Shown: piece by piece, positions 26,502-34,265 of the stretch
Layout: each line of letters starts with the position of its first letter
How positions within the stretch are numbered: position 1 is the stretch's first letter
NCBI GenBank assembly: GCA_965213645.1
Contig: CBDBZX010000002.1
Span: forward strand, 1,736,001-1,800,000
Direction of reading: 5' to 3'
DNA from: CBDBZX01 sp965213645
Lineage (GTDB): Bacteria > Deinococcota > Deinococci > Deinococcales > Trueperaceae
Length of the DNA stretch: 64,000 nt
Position numbers and translations under genes: made by a program
Notes under the pieces: model-generated
The model's database searches: none
What the model was told of the DNA's origin: nothing
What the model saw: only the letters and a program-made list of their open reading frames with translations

Positions 26502-26714
26502 CTCTCGGTTATACCTGCTTTCGTTGAGCGGGAAACCGCGTTACCTTGCAGAATATTAGGGCGAAACGTCGGACGCAAGCGCGTGCTCACGGCTCGAGCC
26601 TCCCATGTTTTATTTGAAGGTACACCACCTATACGTGTTCGACGTTGTACGAAGCCCTTAGGTAAGACAACCTAGCCGCGTATATAGAACGGGACACCTT
26701 CTCTATTCCAAGCG

Positions 26715-26799
26715 CACCGTATGTCAAGAACACACTGTATCTCAAGCACACTGCATCTCGAGCACATTTTGAGGTACGCCGCAACACGTTTGCTATACT
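26715..26799 (+). promoter_or_regulatory. Direct-repeat array and promoter of the diguanylate cyclase gene
   Basis: Three near repeats begin at 26715 (CACCGTATGTCAAG), 26733 (CACTGTATCTCAAG) and 26749 (CACTGCATCTCGAG). They are followed by TTGAGG (26769) and TGCTATACT with TATACT at 26794-26799. The rest of the 337-bp gap upstream shows nothing else. Confidence 0.45.
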
Positions 26800-26838
26800 A
26801 AGCGTCAGGGGTGCTACCATGAATGTCCGGGATAACGT

Positions 26839-27924
26839 ATGCTGATGCCTTTATCACTACCTCTCCATTCGTCCTCACCACGCCACCAGTTGCAGCGCGG
26901 TTTGGCGCTTGTGAGCCTCTTCATGAGCGTTTTATGGTTCGTGTTCTACGAGCTTATGGGCAGCGCATTTCCGCTTAACCGCAGCCTCTACGCGCTGCTC
27001 ATCACTGCGAGCCTCGCCGCGCTGCTCGTCCCGCCGCGCTTGCGTGAAAGAGCGGTGGAGCTAGGAACGTTTGTCTACCTCTCGGTTCTGTTGGTGGCCT
27101 GGCTCGACGCCTTTTACCACTCCTACGGCACGTTCAATGAGCAGTTCGCCGTGCTCAAAGTCGTCTTTTGGCTGCCCGCTATTTACGGTGCGTTTTTTCT
27201 AATCTATCCTTCTAAAACGGCGCTCGGCGTCTCCTCGGTGGCGCTGGGCGTGTTTATCGTGACGAGCGTGCCACACGCGCTGATGACAACTGGGGATGAC
27301 AGACTTTTCAGCGGTTTTTTGCTACCCCTAGCACTCCTGATTGGGCACGGCGCGTGCGTGGCGGCGCTCTACGCCTTTGCTCGCCCCCCTTTAGGCGCGG
27401 CGGGGGTCAGCAAGGACGTGGAGCAGCTTCAGCGGCTCGCTTACTACGATACGCTCACGGGCGTCCCCAATCGGCGGCAGATGAATCTGCTCCTCCAGGA
27501 CGCACTCATCGAGGCGCGAAAGGGCGAGCCTTTTGCGGTTATTATGATCGACTTCGACCACTTCAAGCAGATCAACGACGTGTTTGGTCACAACGTCGGG
27601 GATATGGTGCTTAGCGGGGCGGTGCAGCGGCTCGCGCAGCGGCTCCGCGCCGGGGACGTGCTGGGGCGCTGGGGGGGCGAGGAGTTCGTCGTGTTGGCGC
27701 GGCACATCGGCCACGACGCGACCAGGCGGGCTGAGCGGCTGCGCGAAGCGGTCGAGGCGCGGCCCCTGATTGGTGACTACACCGTGACGGTGAGTTGCGG
27801 TGTGGCGGCGTATAGGCCGGGGGACACGCTCGAGGGGCTCACCCAACGCGCTGACAAAGCGCTCTACGAAGCCAAACGCAAGGGGCGCAACCGCGTTGAA
27901 GTTGTGCTCGGCACGTCCCTGTAG
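26839..27924 (+). CDS. Membrane-bound diguanylate cyclase
   Basis: 361 aa. Six hydrophobic segments fill residues ~20-185 and act as an unknown membrane sensor. The C-terminal GGDEF domain begins YYDTLTGVPNRRQMNLLL. The metal-binding IDFDHFKQINDVFGHNVGD and the active-site GRWGGEEF are intact, so cyclic di-GMP synthesis from GTP is expected. RAGD five residues before the active site is a product-inhibition I-site. The repeat array upstream may control it. Confidence 0.9.
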   Translation: MLMPLSLPLHSSSPRHQLQRGLALVSLFMSVLWFVFYELMGSAFPLNRSLYALLITASLAALLVPPRLRERAVELGTFVYLSVLLVAWLDAFYHSYGTFNEQFAVLKVVFWLPAIYGAFFLIYPSKTALGVSSVALGVFIVTSVPHALMTTGDDRLFSGFLLPLALLIGHGACVAALYAFARPPLGAAGVSKDVEQLQRLAYYDTLTGVPNRRQMNLLLQDALIEARKGEPFAVIMIDFDHFKQINDVFGHNVGDMVLSGAVQRLAQRLRAGDVLGRWGGEEFVVLARHIGHDATRRAERLREAVEARPLIGDYTVTVSCGVAAYRPGDTLEGLTQRADKALYEAKRKGRNRVEVVLGTSL

Positions 27925-27927
27925 AGC

Positions 27928-28131
27928 CTACTCGTCGCCCAGCTTCGACCAGTCTCGAGCGGGGTCAGCGATATCGCGGTACTTGTAGACGCCCGCCGGG
28001 TAACGCTTATTGAGTAGTTCGTGCGCCCGCTGCCAGAGCGCCTCGACGCGGTCGATATAGGCGTCGTCCACCTCATCGACCCAGAGCGCTTCTCTCGCCT
28101 CTTCGAAGGTGCGGAATTTTTGGATAGGCAT
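27928..28131 (-). CDS. Small conserved hypothetical protein (67 aa)
   Basis: Starts PIQKFRTFEEAREALW and has RVEALWQRAHELLNKRYPAGVYKYRDI near its centre. The pattern (KFR-x-hEEA..ALW, then a PxGVxKYR motif) recurs in small proteins that often sit beside nucleotidyltransferase or toxin genes, but I cannot name the family with confidence. It starts two bases after the acetyltransferase stop, with GAGGAG serving both, so it is co-translated. Confidence 0.6.
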   Translation of the reverse strand: MPIQKFRTFEEAREALWVDEVDDAYIDRVEALWQRAHELLNKRYPAGVYKYRDIADPARDWSKLGDE

Positions 28132-28133
28132 TT

Positions 28134-28580
28134 TTACTCCTCCTGATTGAGCTTCGCAACTACTCTGCCAGATTCACTTACACTTCGCTCAATAAAGCCG
28201 AGCTTTGCGTATAGTTTGCGTGCAACGTAATTATCCCTTTGGTAAACCAAATTGATAGAGGTGGCGTCGGCACGTTTTGAAATCTGCGCGATGATTAGAC
28301 GCATAGCAGCTTCACCGTAACCTCTCCCTTGATAGTGACAACCCATCATAAGACGAAACACCTTCCACTGCTGAGTTTCTAAATCTTTTCCGTATAAAGC
28401 GTAGCCAACAAGCCCGTCTATATGTGTATAAATCGCAAGCGAATGAGCATCAGGATAAAACTGGGCTTCTGCAATGGAGTAAAGATTGTTGGGGACAAAC
28501 CCTTTCTGTTCGGGACACAGCGCTAATTCGGCACAGGCTTTCCAGTTTTCGGAGTCAACGGGTCTCAGCTCTATGTCCAT
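28134..28580 (-). CDS. GNAT acetyltransferase (spermine/spermidine acetyltransferase-like)
   Basis: 148 aa. IELRPVDSENWKACAELAL, YSIAEAQFYPDAHSLAIY, MMGCHYQGRGYGEAAMRLII (acetyl-CoA loop) and ARKLYAKLGFIERSVSE follow the layout of BltD/SpeG-like polyamine acetyltransferases. TATTTT lies five bases before the ATG with no ribosome site, so a leaderless mRNA is likely. Substrate unproven. Confidence 0.8.
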   Translation of the reverse strand: MDIELRPVDSENWKACAELALCPEQKGFVPNNLYSIAEAQFYPDAHSLAIYTHIDGLVGYALYGKDLETQQWKVFRLMMGCHYQGRGYGEAAMRLIIAQISKRADATSINLVYQRDNYVARKLYAKLGFIERSVSESGRVVAKLNQEE

Positions 28581-28605
28581 AACTAAAAATACTCAAGAAC
28601 ATGAA

Positions 28606-29907
28606 CTAAGAGGCGAATAGCGCTCGACTCAACGCTTCTAAACTCGGCTCCAACCTCTCCACCCGCGTCTCCTCCTGCCAAAGCGCCTCTAACCTCTCCT
28701 CTTGCGGCGCAGGAATCCCCAACGCCTCTGAGACCACCTCGGGAAACTTCGCAGGGTGCGCCGTCGCTAAAACGACGATAGGCGCATTATCGCCCGTTTC
28801 GGCGCGGTAGCGGTGCGCCGCTTCCAGGCCAACCGCTGTATGTGGACACGCCACGTAGCCCGTGCGCTCATAGACCTCTTTCATTCGAGTCTTCGTGACC
28901 TCATCGGTGACCGAGGAGCCCCAAATTAGCCCCTGCATCTCCTCGTTTAAGAGCGCGTAAAGCCGCTCGAAGTTGCTGGGCGCACCTACGTCCATCGCAT
29001 TCGATACGGTGGCAACCGTGGGGCTGAAGGCGTACGCCTCGCGGAGCTTATATAGATAGTTCGGGAAGAAGTCGTTGGCGTTATGCGCGGCGATGAACTT
29101 GGCGACGGATAGACCCATATGCGCAGCTAGAACACCGGCGGTTAAGTTGCCTAAGTTACCGCTAGGAACGCAGAAAATCGGCGTTGCTTCACTTTTAGAA
29201 GAAACTTGGACGCTCGCCCAAAAGTAATAAAGAGACTGCGGCAAAAGCCGTCCAATGTTGATGGAGTTCGCTGAGGAAAGAGGTAGATGCGCCAACTTTG
29301 GCGAGACGAACGCCTCTTTGACTAAGCGCTGGCAGTCGTCGAAGTCACCCTCGACGGCAAAGGTGCGCACACCTTTTCGCTTAGCGATGAGTTGCCGCTC
29401 CTGTATCTCACTCACTTTACCTTTGGGGTAGAGGAGCACCACGTCGATATTGTCTTGGCCTGCAAAACCGTCCGCCACCGCGCTGCCCGTATCGCCCGAG
29501 GTCGCTACTAAAATCGTGCGCCGTTCACCTCGCTCGGCGAGAAAGCGGCTCATCAGACGCGCCATCGTCCTTGCGCCCACGTCCTTGAAGGAGAGGGTGG
29601 GGCCGTGGAACAGCTCGAGTACAAACACCCCATCGTCAAGAGGTACGACAGGAACGGGGAAGTTGAGCGCGTCGTTCACCAAGCTCTCGAGGCTGACGTC
29701 GTCCACTTCGGACCCCAACCAATGTTTGAGCACGGACCCACCGAGTTCGCTTAGAGAGGTTGCGCCCTGCCACACCTCATCTGGAACTTGAGGAATATAG
29801 TCGGGAACGTAGAGCCCACCATCTGGCGCGAGTCCTTTGAGGAGGGCGTCGGCGAAGGAGACTTTACGTTTCTCCTTATCTCTCGTGCTGTAGTAGCGAG
29901 TATTCAT
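28606..29907 (-). CDS. thrC: Threonine synthase
   Basis: PLP enzyme that converts O-phosphohomoserine to threonine. 433 aa, the longer bacterial type: begins NTRYYSTRDKEKRKVSFADA. The PLP lysine motif is HGPTLSFKDVGARTMARLM, and there is a phosphate loop LVATSGDTGSAVADGFAG. It follows hom and the DUF4177-like gene directly, forming a threonine operon. AGGAT before the ATG overlaps the previous stop. Confidence 0.95.
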   Translation of the reverse strand: MNTRYYSTRDKEKRKVSFADALLKGLAPDGGLYVPDYIPQVPDEVWQGATSLSELGGSVLKHWLGSEVDDVSLESLVNDALNFPVPVVPLDDGVFVLELFHGPTLSFKDVGARTMARLMSRFLAERGERRTILVATSGDTGSAVADGFAGQDNIDVVLLYPKGKVSEIQERQLIAKRKGVRTFAVEGDFDDCQRLVKEAFVSPKLAHLPLSSANSINIGRLLPQSLYYFWASVQVSSKSEATPIFCVPSGNLGNLTAGVLAAHMGLSVAKFIAAHNANDFFPNYLYKLREAYAFSPTVATVSNAMDVGAPSNFERLYALLNEEMQGLIWGSSVTDEVTKTRMKEVYERTGYVACPHTAVGLEAAHRYRAETGDNAPIVVLATAHPAKFPEVVSEALGIPAPQEERLEALWQEETRVERLEPSLEALSRALFAS

Positions 29908-30186
29908 CTATCCTAAAACCGGAGCGTCTTCTTTGGAACGCTTAAAGGTCAGGTAATGCTCCGGCATACCCGACGACTGTGAGGTGTGAACCGTGTGCGT
30001 GACGAGTTCCCAACCCTCTTCACCGGCGAGCGAGAGAAGTTCAGGCAACGTCTCGGCTAGCTGCCCGCGCCCACCCTTCCAAACGTTATCCTCGAGGCGT
30101 TCTCCGCTCACGTCGAGCGAGCTCAATTCCTGGGTGACGCCGAGTCCCTTAAAGCCGAAACGAACGGCTAAATAGTCCCATTTCAC
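29908..30186 (-). CDS. DUF4177-like small protein in the threonine operon
   Basis: 92 aa. The ends match a DUF4177 pattern: KWDYLAVRFGF at the N-terminus, then LLSLAGEEGWELVTHT and EHYLTFKR. The function of DUF4177 is unknown. It starts four bases after the hom stop and ends right at the thrC start, so it is co-translated with both. Confidence 0.65.
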   Translation of the reverse strand: MKWDYLAVRFGFKGLGVTQELSSLDVSGERLEDNVWKGGRGQLAETLPELLSLAGEEGWELVTHTVHTSQSSGMPEHYLTFKRSKEDAPVLG

Positions 30187-30190
30187 GAGG

Positions 30191-31198
30191 CTATCCTACC
30201 GGACCTAGCTCTAAAACTTCGTAATTCTTCGGCAAGGGCGCAGCTCGAGTCAAGAGGTTCGGCCCCGGACGCTCTTCTGCCGCGCTTATTACATCGGCGA
30301 GCACGGCGCTCGCCGTAGGCTCTGCGCCCGCACCTGCGCCCGTAATCAGCACCTCTCCTACCGCGTCGCCCTTGAAGAGCAGCCCGTTGCGGTTGCTCGC
30401 GGAGCCTGCCAACGGGTGCGACGCCGCGAGATACGCAGGGCGCACCTCCACGCACCACGCACCATCTTTTGGATACACGCTACCGACTAAACGCACTCGC
30501 CCACCGTCCTCCATCGCCTCGGTAATGTGCGCGTGCGTGAGGTGCGAAATCCCGACGGTACGTATCTTGACCTCTTCCCATGAGAGGTCAGGTAGAACGG
30601 CGAGCCGCGCTAAGAGGGTGAGTTTATGCGCGGCGTCAATCCCTTCAATGTCTAATGTTGGGTCGGCTTCGGCGTAGCCTAGTTGCTGCGCCTCAGCGAG
30701 AGCGGTGTGAAAGTCTTTTCCTACTTCCATCTCGCTCAGGATGTAGTTGCAGGTTCCGTTTAGGAGCGCGTGAATCTCGAGAGGTTTAGACCCGCGCAAG
30801 GCGTTCGTCAGCGGCCCGATAACCGGCGTACCCGCCATGACCGCCGCCTCGAAGTAGAGCGTACCCTTCTCCAAATAGGGCTTAAACTCGCTCCACCTCT
30901 CGGCGAGCACGGCTTTGTTCGCGGTGACGACGCGCTTGCCATCCTCGAGCGCCCGGAGCATCAAATCGCCCGCTAAGCCCGTGCCGCCGACAAGCTCGAC
31001 GACGATGTCAGCTTGGAGCACTTCATCTGCGTTACTCGCAAGCTTGTCCGTAGGAATGACGCCCCTAGCCTTCTGCGTATCTCGCACCAAAACCTTACCT
31101 AGCTCCGCCTTTACGTCATCTCTTTGCAGAAGCTCGGCAAAGGCCGTCCCCACCGTGCCCGCTCCAAGTAATCCGATGCGCGTCAAACCTCGTGTCAT
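30191..31198 (-). CDS. hom: Homoserine dehydrogenase
   Basis: NAD(P)-dependent reduction of aspartate semialdehyde to homoserine. 335 aa, without the C-terminal ACT domain of longer enzymes, so feedback control by threonine through ACT is not expected. Motifs: RIGLLGAGTVGTAFAELL (nucleotide binding), VVTANKAVLAERW, FEAAVMAGTPVIGPL, and GTCNYILSEME. TATCCT seven bases before the ATG suggests a leaderless mRNA. First gene of hom-DUF4177-thrC. Confidence 0.93.
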   Translation of the reverse strand: MTRGLTRIGLLGAGTVGTAFAELLQRDDVKAELGKVLVRDTQKARGVIPTDKLASNADEVLQADIVVELVGGTGLAGDLMLRALEDGKRVVTANKAVLAERWSEFKPYLEKGTLYFEAAVMAGTPVIGPLTNALRGSKPLEIHALLNGTCNYILSEMEVGKDFHTALAEAQQLGYAEADPTLDIEGIDAAHKLTLLARLAVLPDLSWEEVKIRTVGISHLTHAHITEAMEDGGRVRLVGSVYPKDGAWCVEVRPAYLAASHPLAGSASNRNGLLFKGDAVGEVLITGAGAGAEPTASAVLADVISAAEERPGPNLLTRAAPLPKNYEVLELGPVG

Positions 31199-31225
31199 GA
31201 GGGTGAGGATAACACGCTGTCGCCT

Positions 31226-31428
31226 TGCTATACTGCTTTCTTAGTGAATCTCTGGGTGAATCTCAGGAGGCGCGAAGCTGGGGCGTCACTCACACCGAAA
31301 AAAATTCAGCGTTTTAGCCTCCTAGCAGTCTGCCGCACGTTAGAATCCTCGAGCGAATACCTAAAGGTTAAAAGCTAATCGTTCTTTACAACAGGGCCGC
31401 ACCAAAAATTTCACTTACAAGGAGACTT
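31226..31428 (+). promoter_or_regulatory. Promoter and long leader of ychF
   Basis: TGCTATACT (extended -10, 31226-31234) points toward ychF and implies a 5' UTR of nearly 190 bases. Within it AGGAGGC (31265) can pair with GCCTCCT (31317) across a ~45-base loop. No known riboswitch was recognised. Confidence 0.4.
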
Positions 31429-32514
31429 ATGTTAGGAATAGGCATCGTTGGACTGCCCAACGTCGGCAAAAGCACCCTCTTTAACGCCATCACCAAAGCG
31501 GGCGTCGAGGCGGCGAACTACCCGTTTGCGACGATTGATAAGAACATCGGTGTGGTCGCCGTGCCCGACGAGCGCTTGGAGGCACTCAAACAGGTCTACG
31601 TCAAAGGCGAGCGCGTGCCGCCCGTCGTGCCGACAACGGTTGAGTTTGTAGATATCGCAGGGTTGGTCAAGGGCGCGAGTCAGGGTGAAGGCTTAGGTAA
31701 TCAGTTTTTGGCGAACATCCGCGAGGTCTCAGCCATTGCCCACGTGGTGCGCTGCTTTGAAGACCCAAATGTTGTGCACGTAGCGGGGCAGGTTGACCCG
31801 CTTGGCGACATTGAAACCATCAACACCGAGCTTGCTTTGGCGGATATTACGAGCTTGGAGAAACGCTTAGACAAACTCCGTCGCAGCGCCAGGTCAAATA
31901 AAGAGGACGCACTCGTCGTAGAAGCCACCGAGCAGATGATAGACAAGCTCTCCGAAGGCGTCCCCGCTCGCCAGACGAATATCGAACTTCCCAAAGACTT
32001 CAACCTCTTGACCGCAAAGCCCGTCATTTACGTCTGCAACGTCTCCGAAGGGGACGCGGCGACGGGTAACGCGCTGGTGGAAGAGGTGCGCGAGTATGCG
32101 GGTAAAGAGGGCGCAGAAGTCGTCGTCATCTCGGCAAAGATTGAGGGTGAGTTGGCTGAGCTTGACGAAGAGGAAGCGATGGAGTTCCTCAAAGATTATG
32201 GACTTGAAGAACCCGGCTTAAACCGTCTCATACACAAAGGTTACAAGGCACTCGGGCTCATCACCTTTTTGACCGCAGGCGAGAAAGAGGTTCGCGCCTG
32301 GACGGTCAAGGAGGGCAACCGCGCCCCGCAAGCGGCGGGCGAAATCCACACAGACTTCGAGCGAGGCTTCATCCGCGCCGAGGTCATCGACTGGGACAAG
32401 CTCGTCGAAGCGGGCGGCAACGTCGGGGCGAGGTCGAAAGGATGGTTGCGCACGGAGGGCAAAGATTACGTCGTGAAGGACGGAGATGTGATGAACTTCT
32501 TGTTCAATGTGTAG
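31429..32514 (+). CDS. ychF: Redox-regulated ATPase/GTPase YchF (Obg-like)
   Basis: OBG-family P-loop NTPase that prefers ATP and associates with ribosomes. 361 aa: GIVGLPNVGKSTLFNAITKA (G1), NYPFATIDKNIGVV, VEFVDIAGLVKGASQGEGLG (G3), and the C-terminal TGS domain ending DYVVKDGDVMNFLFNV. AAGGAG lies just before the ATG. Single gene, ended by a hairpin. Confidence 0.95.
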   Translation: MLGIGIVGLPNVGKSTLFNAITKAGVEAANYPFATIDKNIGVVAVPDERLEALKQVYVKGERVPPVVPTTVEFVDIAGLVKGASQGEGLGNQFLANIREVSAIAHVVRCFEDPNVVHVAGQVDPLGDIETINTELALADITSLEKRLDKLRRSARSNKEDALVVEATEQMIDKLSEGVPARQTNIELPKDFNLLTAKPVIYVCNVSEGDAATGNALVEEVREYAGKEGAEVVVISAKIEGELAELDEEEAMEFLKDYGLEEPGLNRLIHKGYKALGLITFLTAGEKEVRAWTVKEGNRAPQAAGEIHTDFERGFIRAEVIDWDKLVEAGGNVGARSKGWLRTEGKDYVVKDGDVMNFLFNV

Positions 32515-32548
32515 TCAGCGTAGAACGTACAGAGAGGCAAAGTCAGTA

Positions 32549-32572
32549 AGGGCGGGTTTGAAAAACCCGTCC
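32549..32572. terminator. Convergent terminator between ychF and serS
   Basis: GGGCGGGTTT and AAACCCGTCC arms around a short A-rich loop between two converging genes. It can work in both directions; neither side has a long T-run. Confidence 0.6.
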
Positions 32573-32633
32573 TCACACCGCGCTACATTATCTGCACCTC
32601 TACACAGCGCACGGGCAACCCGTTATTCTGGCC

Positions 32634-33911
32634 TCAATCCAATACGGCTTTGCCAAAATATGCCTGCACGCTTTCCGGCACGCGCACCGTCCCATCTTCA
32701 TTCTGAAAATTTTCCATAACCGCCGCGACGAGGCGCACCATGCCGAACATGCTGCCGTTTAAGGTGTGGACTAACTCGGGCTTACCTTTGCCCTGCGCTC
32801 CACCGGGGCGAAAGCGCGTCATGAGGCGCTGCGCCTGAAAGGTCTCGAAGTTGCTGACTGAGGAGACCTCCAACCACCGCTCTTGCCCTGCGCTCCACAC
32901 CTCTAAGTCGTAAGTCTTAGCGCTCGCAAAAGTCATGTCGCCTGTGCAGAGGAGAAGGCGGCGATAGGGTAAACCGAGCGCCTCTAAGGTTCGCTCCGCC
33001 CGCTCGGTCATCCTCTCTAAAACCTCATAGCTCTCCTCTGGCTTAACGAGCTGCACCATCTCCACCTTGTCGAACTGATGCACGCGGTTCACGCCGCGCA
33101 CCTCTTTGCCATAGGAACCTGCCTCGCGCCGAAAGCAGGCGCTGTGCGCGGTGTAGCGTAAGGGTAGCGCCGCTTCATCCAAGATGTTGCCCCTATGCAG
33201 ATTCGTCACAGGTACTTCCGAGGTTGGAATGAGGTAGAAACCGTCCAAGACCTCGTACATCTGACCCTCTTTGTCAGGTAGTTGGCCTGTCGCTGTGGCG
33301 GAGGCTTCGTTGACCATTAAAGGTGGCAAAATTTCGGTGTAGCCCTCGTCGTTCAAGAGGTTGAGCGAATACTGAATCAGCGCACGCATGAGTCGCGCTC
33401 CGCCCGCGCGAAAGATGGGAAAGCCCGCGCCCGTCGTTTTGACGCCCGCTTCTAAATCTAGCCAGCCTCGAGCGTTCGCAAGCTCCCAGTGAGGTTTGGG
33501 CGCAAAGTCGAAGGTGGGCTTTTCGCCGCGTTCATGCACCACAGCGTTGTCGTGTTCGCTCTCGCCGTAGGGGACGCTCTCGTGAGGGATGTTGGGCATT
33601 TCCAACATCAATCCCTCCAACTGATGCTGCAAGCTGCGCCCCCGCTCCTCCAAGCTCTTGACCTCACCGGACAGCTCGCCCATCGCCCGGATGAGGTCCT
33701 CGGCGCTCTCGCCGCGCCGTTTGAGTTCGCCAATCTGTTTGCTGCTGGCGTTGCGCTCGGCTTGTTTTTCCTCCAAGTCCTGACGTAGCAAACGGTACTC
33801 TTCGTCGGTGAGGAGGAGTTGGTCTAGCTTGGGAGAGGCGTTGAGTTGCTTAGCGCGAATCGCTTGGCGGACGGTTTCGGGGTCTTCGCGGATGAATTTG
33901 AGGTCCAGCAT
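32634..33911 (-). CDS. serS: Seryl-tRNA synthetase
   Basis: Class II aminoacyl-tRNA synthetase, 425 aa. The N-terminal tRNA-binding coiled coil spans about residues 30-110. Core motifs: LIPTSEVPVTNLHRG, the motif-2 region SACFRREAGSYGKEVRGVNR then HQFDKVEMV, and motif 3 EVSSVSNFETFQAQRLMTRF. TAGGCT seven bases before the ATG may mark a leaderless start. It is 33 bp beyond the last gene of the accessory island. Confidence 0.95.
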   Translation of the reverse strand: MLDLKFIREDPETVRQAIRAKQLNASPKLDQLLLTDEEYRLLRQDLEEKQAERNASSKQIGELKRRGESAEDLIRAMGELSGEVKSLEERGRSLQHQLEGLMLEMPNIPHESVPYGESEHDNAVVHERGEKPTFDFAPKPHWELANARGWLDLEAGVKTTGAGFPIFRAGGARLMRALIQYSLNLLNDEGYTEILPPLMVNEASATATGQLPDKEGQMYEVLDGFYLIPTSEVPVTNLHRGNILDEAALPLRYTAHSACFRREAGSYGKEVRGVNRVHQFDKVEMVQLVKPEESYEVLERMTERAERTLEALGLPYRRLLLCTGDMTFASAKTYDLEVWSAGQERWLEVSSVSNFETFQAQRLMTRFRPGGAQGKGKPELVHTLNGSMFGMVRLVAAVMENFQNEDGTVRVPESVQAYFGKAVLD

Positions 33912-33944
33912 AGGGACTAGCCTACCTGAAAAGGGGTGAAAAAG

Positions 33945-34259
33945 TTAGGCATGACCTCTCGCTTCGTCAACGAGGCTCATGACCTCATCTTCGCTGAGAT
34001 TTGTTGCTCGAGCTTTGATATGCCTAACAGCAGCTTCGAACTCGCCGTCATCCAGATACTCGACAACCTTTTCAAGCAGTACTCTAGCCTCGCTACCTGA
34101 GACGCCCTGTTCACCCAGAACGCGCCTTACCAAACTTTCGACAACCGCGTTCTCGACAAACTTGGAGAGGTCGTCCTTTTGCATTTCTCGCTGACCTAGA
34201 TAAGCGCTTAGGGCATGGTCAACCTCTTTGGAAAAGATAACGGTTCTACGAACGCTCAT
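33945..34259 (-). CDS. Ribbon-helix-helix-like protein (XACb0070-like)
   Basis: 104 aa. The N-terminal RRTVIFSKEVDHALSAYLGQ plus DDLSKFVENAVVESLVRRVL is a ribbon-helix-helix DNA-binding pattern. The C-terminal half (VLLEKVVEYLDDGEFEAAVR, LSEDEVMSLVDEARG) is helical. It starts six bases after the HerA-like ATPase stop and closes the Dnd-like operon, so it may be its autoregulator or an antitoxin. No toxin gene follows. Confidence 0.65.
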   Translation of the reverse strand: MSVRRTVIFSKEVDHALSAYLGQREMQKDDLSKFVENAVVESLVRRVLGEQGVSGSEARVLLEKVVEYLDDGEFEAAVRHIKARATNLSEDEVMSLVDEARGHA

Positions 34260-34265
34260 AGCGTT

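Noticed and set aside
26629..26820. 63-codon open frame on the minus strand upstream of the diguanylate cyclase
   Set aside because: Cysteine/arginine-rich with no ribosome site, and it overlaps the direct repeats and promoter of the opposite strand.
31265..31323. Leader hairpin before ychF as a riboswitch
   Set aside because: Only a 7-bp stem with a large loop; no conserved motif of a known class.
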